12,329 bases of DNA from Sphingomonadales bacterium (lineage in GTDB: Bacteria; Pseudomonadota; Alphaproteobacteria; Sphingomonadales; Sphingomonadaceae), in NCBI GenBank assembly GCA_013298745.1, contig JAAFIT010000027.1:1-12329 (forward strand), in the 5' to 3' direction. Shown here piece by piece: positions 1 to 6,979 of the stretch; position 1 is the first letter of the stretch; the number at the start of each line of letters is the position of its first letter. The notes beneath the pieces were generated by a model, which was not told where the DNA came from, did not search any database, and saw nothing but the letters and a program-made list of their open reading frames with translations. The position numbers and the translations under genes were made by a program.

Positions 1-389
1 CCGATGTAGATAGTGTCACCAATGCCGGTCGACTTGAGATAGGCTTCGCCGCGCTTGGCAGTCGAGCGCGGATCGCGGCTGTAAAGCTGGCCGGTCGAAG
101 GCTCGACGATGTCGCAGATGAGAATCAGCATCGGCGTGGCCGAGAACGGATCGATGTAGGTGGCATCGAGATCGGGCATCAGGATCATGTCCGATTCGTT
201 GATCGCCTTCCAGCCTTCGATCGACGAACCGTCGAACATGAAGCCATCGGTCAGCATGTCTTCATCGATCACCGACGAGACCATGGTCAGGTGCTGCCAC
301 TTGCCCTTGGGGTCGGTGAAGCGCAGATCGACCCATTCGATCTCCTTTTCCTTGATCATTTCAAGAACGGCTGCGGCGTGCTTGCCCAT
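1..389 (-). CDS. glnA: Glutamine synthetase type I, N-terminal part (runs off left edge)
   Basis: Glutamine synthetase joins ammonia and glutamate with ATP to make glutamine in the cytoplasm; the type I enzyme is a dodecamer. The 129 complete codons visible begin MGKHAAAVLEMIKEKEIEWV and cover the N-terminal beta-grasp domain and the start of the catalytic domain. The family signature FDGSSIEGW lies at residues 52-60, followed by NESDMIL, as in the first GlnA signature. The ATG at 389 is preceded by a purine-rich stretch (aagggactgacagg). The gene starts 47 bases after the glnB stop on the same strand, so it is almost certainly cotranscribed with glnB. No separate promoter was seen in that gap. 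About three quarters of the protein lies outside the window, including the adenylylation-site tyrosine, so covalent regulation cannot be judged here. Confidence 0.97.
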   Translation of the reverse strand, partial: MGKHAAAVLEMIKEKEIEWVDLRFTDPKGKWQHLTMVSSVIDEDMLTDGFMFDGSSIEGWKAINESDMILMPDLDATYIDPFSATPMLILICDIVEPSTGQLYSRDPRSTAKRGEAYLKSTGIGDTIYI

Positions 390-436
390 AATCCTGTCAG
401 TCCCTTTTTGGTCGTTGGTCGGTGGAGTGGAAAAGT

Positions 437-928
<492 letters not shown>

Positions 929-939
929 TCAAAATTGCC

Positions 940-1710
940 TCAAACCGTGGTGGCATAGCCGCCATCGACGGTGACGACGCTGCCGCACAGATAGGCCGAT
1001 GCCTTGCTGCCGAGGAACAGCGCCACCCCGGCCATGTCATCGGCATCGCCGCGCCGCTGCATCGGCGTGTCCGACAGCGATTTGGCGGTGAACTCCTCGG
1101 CGATCCCGGCGGTCATCTTCGACGGGAAATAGCCCGGCGCGATGGCATTGACGGCGATGTGGCGACCGGCAAGGTTCTTGGCCATCATCCGGGTCAGGTG
1201 CAGCACGCCGGCCTTGGACGCGGCATAGCTGTAGGTTTCGATGCCCGAGACATGCTGGCCATCGATCGAGCCGATGTTGATGACGCGGGCATAATTACCC
1301 GGGCTGGCGGCGGCTTCGAGCAGCTTGATCAGGCGCTGCGTCAGGAAGAACACCGACTTGACGTTGATGTCCATCACCTTGTCCCAGCCGATTTCGGGGA
1401 AGGTATCGAACTCCGCCCCCCAGGAGGCGCCGGCGTTGTTGAACAGCACATCGACCTTGGGCGACAGCTTGCCGACTTCGGCGGCAAAGCGATCGATCTC
1501 GGCCATTTGCGACAGATCCGCCGGAATGGCGTGCGCGGCCGGGCCGAGTTGCGCCGCCAGCCCCTCGACGTCGCTGGCCTTGCGGCTGGTCAGGATCACG
1601 GTAGCGCCATTTTCGACATAGGCGCGGGCGATCATCTCGCCGATGCCGCGGCTGCCGCCGGTGATGACGACCGTCTTGCCGGCGACGCTGAACAGGCTTT
1701 CGATTTTCAT
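940..1710 (-). CDS. SDR-family oxidoreductase, RhlG-like (NADPH-dependent ketoacyl reductase type)
   Basis: A classical short-chain dehydrogenase of 256 residues. The Rossmann cofactor motif TGGSRGIG is at 17-24, the structural NNAG at 91-94, and the catalytic residues are Ser148, Tyr162 and Lys166 (YAASK). Arg43 after the second strand suggests NADPH preference. NNAGASWGA, WDKVMDINV, ARVINIGS and NAIAPGYFPSKMT resemble the RhlG/3-oxoacyl reductase branch, recalled from memory rather than searched. Function is therefore a hydroxy/keto reductase of uncertain substrate. The ATG at 1710 is chosen because AAGGGAAAG lies just upstream and MKIESLFSVAGKTVVITGG is a normal SDR start; the open frame further upstream runs into a repeat. 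It follows the MFS gene on the same strand across a repeat-containing gap of 127 bases and may share its transcript. Confidence 0.9.
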   Translation of the reverse strand: MKIESLFSVAGKTVVITGGSRGIGEMIARAYVENGATVILTSRKASDVEGLAAQLGPAAHAIPADLSQMAEIDRFAAEVGKLSPKVDVLFNNAGASWGAEFDTFPEIGWDKVMDINVKSVFFLTQRLIKLLEAAASPGNYARVINIGSIDGQHVSGIETYSYAASKAGVLHLTRMMAKNLAGRHIAVNAIAPGYFPSKMTAGIAEEFTAKSLSDTPMQRRGDADDMAGVALFLGSKASAYLCGSVVTVDGGYATTV

Positions 1711-1730
1711 GATGTCTTTCCCTTGAAGTG

Positions 1731-1823
1731 GCCTCCGGCGGCTGGGGCCAACGGCCCCAGACCCCATTCGATATCGCGCCTGACAACTGGGGTCTGGGGC
1801 CAACGGCCCCAGCCGCCGGAGGC
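1731..1823. repeat. REP/BIME-like inverted repeat, 36-bp arms with internal hairpins
   Basis: Two 36-base arms (1731-1766 and 1788-1823) are inverted complements at 33 of 36 positions, separated by 21 bases. Each arm begins or ends with GCCTCCGGCGG or its complement and contains the hairpin CTGGGGCC-AAC-GGCCCCAG. The only mismatches are the three loop bases: AAC reads the same way on the plus strand in both arms instead of being inverted. It sits between the MFS stop and the SDR start. The form is that of intergenic palindromic repeats (REP/BIME). Copy number elsewhere in the genome cannot be seen. Confidence 0.85.
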
Positions 1824-1837
1824 ATATCTTCCCGTCA

Positions 1838-3508
1838 CTAAATCGGTTCCCCGGCAGCCCGCGCCCGATCGATCCGCGTTGCCTCGGCCAGCGGCAGTTT
1901 GCGATAGACGAGATAGAGGCAGGTGAGGGTGAACGGCGCCATCAGCAGCAGCGCCAGCACGCCGGTGGCGAGATTGCCGGTGATCTTCGACACAGCGCCG
2001 GTGAAATAGGGGCCAAGGCCCAGGCCGAACAATGTCGTGCCGATGAAATAGGTGGCGGTGGCGGCGCCGCGCATGCGGGGCAGGACAAGGTCCTGCGTGG
2101 TAGCGGCGGCGATGCCGACATACATCGATCCGGCGGCGAGCGGGATGTTGTAGAGGAGGAACAGCCCCAGGCTGTCGGTGGTGTACATCAGCCAGATGAA
2201 CGGCGCCGGGACGAGGCAGGCCAGCGCGCCGACCATGATGCGGCCCGATGGATTGCGCTTCTTGAACCAGTCCGAAACAAAGCCACCGATGACAACACCG
2301 AGGAAGCCGCCGGCCGCGCCCCAGCCGCCGAGGATGAGCGCCACCATTTCCTTGCTGGCATACCAGGGCAATGGTCCGCCGGCGGCCTCTAGCGGCGCGA
2401 TGAAGGTGCGCATGGCATAGGGCGTCGCCCAGAAGCCGATCGAATAGCCGACGAACGAAATCGAGCCGAAGCCCAGCAGCGCCAGGATGAAGGTTGGCGT
2501 CCCCCAGATCAGCGCAAAGGTGGGAGGATCACGCTCGCGCAGCGATTGCGCCCAACTGGTGACGGCATAGCAGCCAAGGCAGATCGCGATCCATTGCGGG
2601 ATATCGCCGGTGACCGAGATCAGCAGCGTCGCGAGCAGCGCAAAGCCGACCCCGGCAGCGATGTTGGTGCCGAGCACGCGCGGCCCGAAGGGGGCGAGGT
2701 GAAGCAGGGTCAGCGGCGGGATGACGCTGGTGATATCCTGCCACAGCTTGCGACCGACATTTTCGACCTTGGGAGGCTCGGGCAGGCCTTCGGCACGGCC
2801 GCGCGTCGGTTCCTTCAGCGTGGCAACCCAGAGCGACAACAGGATGCCGGGCAGGCCGACGGCGAGGAAGGCCGCCTGCCAGCCGACCAGCCCCAGCGGG
2901 CCGGTGACCGGGTAGGCGTTGTTCCACGCCTTGAGGACCATGGCGCCGATCAGCAGCGAAACGCCACCGCCGATGTAAAGCCCCGATGAATAGATGGCGA
3001 GCGCGGTGGCGCGCTTTTCACGCGGGAACCAGTCAGACAGCATCGAGAAGGCCGACGGGCTGGCCGAGGCTTCGCCGATGCCGACGCCGACGCGCGCCGC
3101 GCTGAGTTGCAAAAAGCTGGTGGACAGGCCGGACAGTGCCGTCATCGTCGACCAGACGAACAGCCCGATGCTGAGCAGCCGGGTGCGCACCCAATTATCG
3201 GCAAGCCGGCCGAGCGGGATGCCGAACAGCGCATAGAACACCGCGAAGGCGGTGCCGTAGAGGAAGCCGAGATCGGCATCCGACAGGCCGAGGTCGCGCT
3301 TGATGTCTTCGGCGAGGATCGACAGGATCTGCCGGTCGATGAAGTTCATCGCATAAACGAGGACAAGCAGGCCGAGGACATATTTGGCATAGGCCCCACC
3401 GACGGGCGGCATTGTATCAGTGATTCCGGGACCTGGGCTTGCAGGATCGGGCGCTGCGGCGCGCAGGGCGGCGTCGGTGGCCGTCGGCGGCGTCTCGCGG
3501 CTGCTCAT
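1838..3508 (-). CDS. MFS transporter, spinster-like, with enlarged central region
   Basis: An integral inner-membrane secondary carrier of 556 residues. The substrate is unknown; spinster-type MFS proteins in bacteria are mostly uncharacterised. After a Pro/Ala-rich 38-residue N-terminus the first helix is KYVLGLLVLVYAMNFIDRQIL. The MFS loop motif GRLADNWVRTR is at 100-110, and GVGIGEASASPSAFSMLSDWF at 141-161 is typical of the spinster branch. Residues about 232-335, between the two six-helix halves, form an unusually long insert with two more hydrophobic stretches (near 281-299 and 305-320), so about 14 helices are possible. The ATG at 3508 has GGGGAA upstream; the frame is open further upstream but loses membrane-protein character. 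It lies upstream of the SDR gene on the same strand and may act with it on one metabolite, which is inference only. Confidence 0.9.
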   Translation of the reverse strand: MSSRETPPTATDAALRAAAPDPASPGPGITDTMPPVGGAYAKYVLGLLVLVYAMNFIDRQILSILAEDIKRDLGLSDADLGFLYGTAFAVFYALFGIPLGRLADNWVRTRLLSIGLFVWSTMTALSGLSTSFLQLSAARVGVGIGEASASPSAFSMLSDWFPREKRATALAIYSSGLYIGGGVSLLIGAMVLKAWNNAYPVTGPLGLVGWQAAFLAVGLPGILLSLWVATLKEPTRGRAEGLPEPPKVENVGRKLWQDITSVIPPLTLLHLAPFGPRVLGTNIAAGVGFALLATLLISVTGDIPQWIAICLGCYAVTSWAQSLRERDPPTFALIWGTPTFILALLGFGSISFVGYSIGFWATPYAMRTFIAPLEAAGGPLPWYASKEMVALILGGWGAAGGFLGVVIGGFVSDWFKKRNPSGRIMVGALACLVPAPFIWLMYTTDSLGLFLLYNIPLAAGSMYVGIAAATTQDLVLPRMRGAATATYFIGTTLFGLGLGPYFTGAVSKITGNLATGVLALLLMAPFTLTCLYLVYRKLPLAEATRIDRARAAGEPI

Positions 3509-3609
3509 CAACTGTTCCCCATCCCCGGCTCTGATGACCGTAGAAGGCGTGGGTAGCAGCGTGAAGGCAGGGTGGGAAGGGTGCGCCGACCGCTTATGCC
3601 TGCCAAAAA

Positions 3610-3792
3610 TCAGCGGGGAGCGATGGCGGCCGGCGGTGATGTCGGGGGATGCGCGGCGCTGACGCCGATCGCCATCGTCGCAGTGGCCGCAACGATCGCC
3701 CAGAGCGGGCGACGGTAGCGGCGCAGCATGCCGCGGCCCCAGGCACCGAGCCGGGCGACGGTATTGCTGAAATTGGCTTCGTATGGGTTCAT
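3610..3792 (-). CDS. Hypothetical small protein, single predicted membrane segment
   Basis: An open frame of 60 codons starting MNPYEANFSNTVARLG. It has a basic patch (RRYRRP) followed by a hydrophobic stretch WAIVAATATMAIGVSAA and a short Pro/Ala tail, so the product looks like a one-pass membrane or signal-anchored peptide. Third codon positions are strongly G/C, as in neighbouring genes, which supports real coding. No good ribosome site precedes the ATG at 3792; an ATG at 3858 would give 82 residues and also lacks one. It is not recognised as a known family. It lies 101 bases upstream of the MFS gene on the same strand and could be cotranscribed. It may also be a chance frame. Confidence 0.45.
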   Translation of the reverse strand: MNPYEANFSNTVARLGAWGRGMLRRYRRPLWAIVAATATMAIGVSAAHPPTSPPAAIAPR

Positions 3793-4062
3793 TGACGCTG
3801 CCAGCTGCAATAGGACGTGTCGGGAGAGCGGCAACTGCAGCCGGCATCCCGTCTCCATTAACGGCTGCCAGCAGCGAATTTGTCGGGCTCCCCCCCGATT
3901 CGCAGCCTGTGGATAACATTGGGAAAACTGAAATGCCAGATCTTTTGCCTTAAATTGGGTCCATAATGACTTGATATTTAAGGAATGGCAGAATCGCCGC
4001 AGGGCTTAAACTTGCCAGCGACCGTCCTTAGATAGAGTGTCCAAGGACAAGGAGAGGCGAAA
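3793..4062. other. AT-richer intergenic region upstream of msrA
   Basis: This stretch separates the small minus-strand frame from msrA. From about 3900 it is clearly richer in A/T than the surrounding genes and probably holds promoters. A weak plus-strand candidate is TTGCCA (4010-4015) with TAGAGT 15 bases further on, but the spacing is poor. A perfect DnaA box is at 3907-3915. The msrA ribosome site AAGGAG is at 4049-4054. No RNA gene was recognised. Confidence 0.5.
3907..3915 (-). promoter_or_regulatory. Perfect DnaA box (single)
   Basis: TGTGGATAA on the plus strand is TTATCCACA on the minus strand, the exact DnaA consensus. It abuts an AT-rich segment. Only one box was found, so a replication origin is not supported. 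It may be a DnaA-responsive regulatory site or chance. Confidence 0.5.
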
Positions 4063-4611
4063 ATGACTTTGGCTACGGTGACGCTTGCCGGCGGTTGCTT
4101 CTGGTGCACGGAGGCCGTTTTCAACGAGCTGAACGGCGTCGAAACAGTTGTGTCCGGCTATATCGGTGGCACTGTCGACCGGCCGAGCTATGAAGCGGTC
4201 TGCACCGGCCGCACCGGCCATGCCGAGGCTGTGCGGATCAGCTTCGACCCGGCGGTGATCTCGCTCGCCGATATCTTCGATATCTTCTTCCACACCCATG
4301 ATCCGACGACGCTCAACCGCCAGGGCGCCGACACCGGCACCCAATATCGCTCGGCAATCTTCCCGATCGATGCCGCGCAGCGCGCCGAGGCGGAAGCGGC
4401 GATTGCCCGTAATCAGTCAGTGTGGGACGCAGCCATCGTCACGACCATCGAACCCGATGCGCCCTGGTATCCGGCCGAGGATTACCACCAGCGCTATTTC
4501 GAACGGAATGGGACGGCGAACGGCTATTGCGCCGCGGTGGTGGCGCCGAAGCTGGCGAAGTTTCGGAAGGGGTATGCGGCGAGGTTGAAGCGCAGCGCCG
4601 CGAGCGCATAG
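4063..4611 (+). CDS. msrA: Peptide-methionine (S)-S-oxide reductase MsrA
   Basis: MsrA repairs oxidised proteins by reducing methionine-S-sulfoxide back to methionine using thioredoxin. The protein has 182 residues, normal for the single-domain form. The catalytic motif GGCFWC is at residues 10-15 with nucleophile Cys12. Other conserved blocks are [20 protein letters not shown], the [20 protein letters not shown] block, [12 protein letters not shown] and the C-terminal [17 protein letters not shown], whose cysteine is the likely resolving residue. The ATG has AAGGAG eight bases upstream. The stop TAG lies inside a 20-bp perfect palindrome. It is a lone plus-strand gene convergent with the S9 peptidase gene, with no MsrB fusion. 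Confidence 0.97.
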   Translation: MTLATVTLAGGCFWCTEAVFNELNGVETVVSGYIGGTVDRPSYEAVCTGRTGHAEAVRISFDPAVISLADIFDIFFHTHDPTTLNRQGADTGTQYRSAIFPIDAAQRAEAEAAIARNQSVWDAAIVTTIEPDAPWYPAEDYHQRYFERNGTANGYCAAVVAPKLAKFRKGYAARLKRSAASA

Positions 4612-4623
4612 CGCGCTATGCGC
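4604..4623. repeat. 20-bp perfect palindrome spanning the msrA stop codon
   Basis: GCGCATAGCGCGCTATGCGC equals its own reverse complement, and the msrA TAG lies at 4609-4611 inside it. Its right end shares bases with the first hairpin of the adjoining element (4619-4634), so the two structures would compete in RNA. Confidence 0.8.
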
Positions 4624-4707
4624 CGACAGGCGCAAGCCCGGCCAGCGGGGCGGCGCGCGCTCTTGCGCGCCGAACCCGTCTGACGTGAGCCGCGGCTTTG
4701 CCGCGGC
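4619..4707 (+). repeat. Three-hairpin repeat unit, copy 1 (plus orientation)
   Basis: The unit reads, in order: hairpin 1 TGCGCC-GACA-GGCGCA (4619-4634); a linker containing CGGCCAGCGGGG; hairpin 2 with stem CGGCGCGC/GCGCGCCG (4651-4672); a linker containing CCCGTCTGACGT (4675-4686); hairpin 3 GCCGCGGC-TTT-GCCGCGGC (4689-4707). A second copy lies inverted at 4736-4822. The linkers match well while stems 2 and 3 differ between copies yet remain perfectly paired. Downstream of hairpin 3 is a modest T/C-rich run (CCTTCCTTC), so this copy could weakly terminate msrA transcripts. Confidence 0.85.
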
Positions 4708-4728
4708 CCTTCCTTCAAATGCTTTCAG

Positions 4729-4754
4729 AAAAAAAGCGCGGGCAAAGCCCGCGC
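4729..4754 (-). terminator. Intrinsic terminator of the S9 peptidase gene
   Basis: On the minus strand a perfect 8-bp G+C-rich stem, GCGCGGGC-TTT-GCCCGCGC (4754-4736), is followed at once by seven T residues (4735-4729). This is a textbook Rho-independent terminator, 73 bases after the peptidase stop. It is also hairpin 3 of the inverted repeat unit. Confidence 0.88.
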
Positions 4755-4822
4755 CGACGTCAGACGGGATCGCCGGAGGACGCCTCCGGCGCCCCGCTGG
4801 CCGCACTGGCGCCTCTCGGCGC
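4736..4822 (-). repeat. Three-hairpin repeat unit, copy 2 (minus orientation)
   Basis: Read on the minus strand from 4822: hairpin 1 GCGCC-GAGA-GGCGC; linker with CGGCCAGCGGGG; hairpin 2 with a 9-bp stem CGCCGGAGG closed by a 3-base loop; linker with CCCGTCTGACGT; hairpin 3 GCGCGGGC-TTT-GCCCGCGC. Linker 1 matches copy 1 at 14 of 17 positions and linker 2 at 13 of 16. Stems 2 and 3 have different sequences but intact pairing. The two copies face each other across a 28-base centre (4708-4735). Confidence 0.85.
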
Positions 4823-4826
4823 GCAG

Positions 4827-6890
4827 CTACTCTGCGCTCCGGGGCGCAGCGTGATACTTCGAATACCAATCCGTCACCGCAAGTATCGACGCTAGCCACT
4901 GGCTCGGTCGGCCCATGCCATGCCCGGCCTCGGGCAGTCGCACCATCCGCGTATCGATGCCGCGCACTTTGAGTGCCTGATAATAAGCCTCGGTCTGGGC
5001 GATCGGCGTGCGCCAATCGGCGTCGCCATCGATCAGGATCGTCGGCGTCTTGACCGACCCGACCATGCTCAATGTCGAGCGCTTCCAGAAATCGTCATGG
5101 TTTTCCCATGGCCTGCCCGGCACCCAGTTCTGCAGCGTGAGCGCAACGATATCCGATGTCAGCCCCTGCACCGTCCAGTCCGTCACCGGGCGCAGCGCGG
5201 CAGCGGCGCGGAAGCGATCGGTCTTGGCGATGGCGTTGGTGGTCAGCACCCCGCCGCCCGAGCCGCCGCCGATGAACAGGTTGTTGGCATCGACATAAGG
5301 GCGTTTCACCATCGCATCGACGCCCGACATCAGATCGGCATGGTCGTCGCCGGGATAGCTGCCGCCATTGGCCGGATCGATGCCATTGGCGAAGCGCTCG
5401 CCATAGCCGATCGAACCGCGCGGGTTGGAAAACAGCACGATATGGCCGGCGGCGGCGTAGATCTGATGGGTGATCGAGAAATAGGGGCCGTAATCGGTGT
5501 TCGGCCCGCCATGGATTTCGAGCGCCAGCGGGGTTTTCTTTGCCGGATCGAAGTCTGGCGGATATTGCGCCCAGCCTTCGATGGGCAAGCCGCCGACGCT
5601 TGACGTCCAGGTGACGCGCTCGAGCTTGCCGATGCTCTTGCCGGCGCGCCAGTTGGCGTTGAAATCGATCTTGCCGATCTGCTTGCCCTGCCGCGCAATG
5701 CCCAGCGCCGCCGGCCGGTCGGCCTCAACGGTCGTATAGGCAAAGGTGCCATTGCCTTCGGACCAATTGCCGCCCGATGATGGCAAATACAGCCGGGTAC
5801 CGCCGATTTTTTCGACCACCACCATCGGCGCCATATTGGCCTTGGCCTCGCTGACCGGCACAAAGGCGACGCGGGTGAAGCCGGCATCGTTGTAAAAGGC
5901 GTAGAGCCCCTTGCCGTCGCGGGTCCATTTGGCATCGATGATCGGGCGATCGAGCGTGACCGCGAGTTGCCGCGCCGCGCCGCCGTTGAGCGGCTTTACC
6001 CAAAGACCTGGCTGGGCATAGAATTTGGGTGTCGCCAGCGCGCCGATATAGGCGAGCAGCTTGCCATCGGGGGAAACTTTCGGGCTCTTTTCGATGCCTT
6101 CGATGTCGGTGACGCGCGCCGGGGGGCCGCCTGCCGCCGGTACACGCCACAGATCGGATTCGATCGGCAGCATATCGGCACCGGGCCGCAGGCGGGTCGT
6201 ATAGACGATCGTCTTGCCATCGGGGGTCCAGTCGATGGCATCGTCCGAGACCTGATCACTGTCGCCCTTCGTCAATTGCACCGGTGCGGCACCATCGAGC
6301 GTGGTGACAAACACATGATCGGCGCCCGGCTTCACATAACCGGTGCCATCATTGCGGTACTGGAAACTGTCGATGACCTTGGGGGCCGTCGCCCAGGTCG
6401 CACCATCGGGCTTGGTCGGCATGCCGGGAATGGTCACCTCGGGCGTTTCAATGCGGGCGACAAAGGCGACGCGCGTGCCATCGGGGGACCAGGCGAGCCC
6501 GCGCGGGCCGATCGTGCCGCTGGTCAGCATGCGGCTGGTGCCGGTCGCCACGTCCATCACCCAGAGTTGCGGCTTGCCGAGGAACGGCGCGACATAGGCG
6601 AGCTGCTTGCCATCGGGCGACCATTCGGCGCCGCCGGCCTTGCTGGCAGCGGGGACAAGGATGCGCTGATCGATCGAATTGCCGTTGACCGTCGCCAGCC
6701 ACAATTCGCCGGTACGGCTATCCGTGGCGATATCGAACGCCGCTTTGGTGAAGACGATGCGCTGACCATCCGGCGACACCTTGGGATCGGTGACCATGGC
6801 GAGCTTGTAGAGATCGGCGGGTTCGAACGGGGTTGCGGCCAAGGCGGGGGCGGCGCTGGCGAGCAGCACGGCAAGAATGAGCGGTTTCAA
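4827..6890 (-). CDS. Secreted S9-family serine peptidase (prolyl oligopeptidase/acylaminoacyl-peptidase type)
   Basis: The 687-residue product starts (M)KPLILAVLLASAAPALA, a clear Sec signal peptide with probable cleavage after ALA18, so it is likely periplasmic. Residues about 30-420 form a beta-propeller with several PD40-like repeats (VSPDGQRIVF, WSPDGKQLAYV, WSPDGTRVAFV, WTPDGKTIVY, VSPDGKLLAY). The C-terminal alpha/beta-hydrolase domain has the nucleophile in GGGSGGG (Ser544), Asp625 in DGDADWRTP and His657 in PEAGHGMG. LEIHGGP at 457-463 provides the oxyanion region. It should cleave short peptides. The TTG at 6890 is preferred: CAGGA precedes it by eight bases and the signal peptide starts cleanly. 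An ATG at 6941 adds a non-secretory 17-residue prefix without a ribosome site. It ends at its own terminator and is divergent from the acyl-CoA dehydrogenase gene. Confidence 0.93.
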   Translation of the reverse strand: MKPLILAVLLASAAPALAATPFEPADLYKLAMVTDPKVSPDGQRIVFTKAAFDIATDSRTGELWLATVNGNSIDQRILVPAASKAGGAEWSPDGKQLAYVAPFLGKPQLWVMDVATGTSRMLTSGTIGPRGLAWSPDGTRVAFVARIETPEVTIPGMPTKPDGATWATAPKVIDSFQYRNDGTGYVKPGADHVFVTTLDGAAPVQLTKGDSDQVSDDAIDWTPDGKTIVYTTRLRPGADMLPIESDLWRVPAAGGPPARVTDIEGIEKSPKVSPDGKLLAYIGALATPKFYAQPGLWVKPLNGGAARQLAVTLDRPIIDAKWTRDGKGLYAFYNDAGFTRVAFVPVSEAKANMAPMVVVEKIGGTRLYLPSSGGNWSEGNGTFAYTTVEADRPAALGIARQGKQIGKIDFNANWRAGKSIGKLERVTWTSSVGGLPIEGWAQYPPDFDPAKKTPLALEIHGGPNTDYGPYFSITHQIYAAAGHIVLFSNPRGSIGYGERFANGIDPANGGSYPGDDHADLMSGVDAMVKRPYVDANNLFIGGGSGGGVLTTNAIAKTDRFRAAAALRPVTDWTVQGLTSDIVALTLQNWVPGRPWENHDDFWKRSTLSMVGSVKTPTILIDGDADWRTPIAQTEAYYQALKVRGIDTRMVRLPEAGHGMGRPSQWLASILAVTDWYSKYHAAPRSAE

Positions 6891-6979
6891 GGCGTGGTCC
6901 TGATTATTGAAAGGGTGTTGCGCGCCAGTCTGGCAAGCCATGGTAGCAAAGACCAGACCCGACAGCAGGAACGCGATTG

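Noticed and set aside
3509..3919. Upstream extension of the MFS reading frame by 137 codons
   Set aside because: The extension has no hydrophobic or domain character and overlaps the small minus-strand frame. The ATG at 3508 has a good ribosome site and sits at the expected distance from the first helix.
3900..4010. Replication origin (DnaA box plus AT-rich DNA)
   Set aside because: Only one DnaA box was found and no origin-associated genes (dnaA, hemE, parAB, repABC) are present.
4604..4822. CRISPR array or insertion sequence
   Set aside because: There are only two inverted structured units, no regular spacers, no transposase frame and no target-site duplication.
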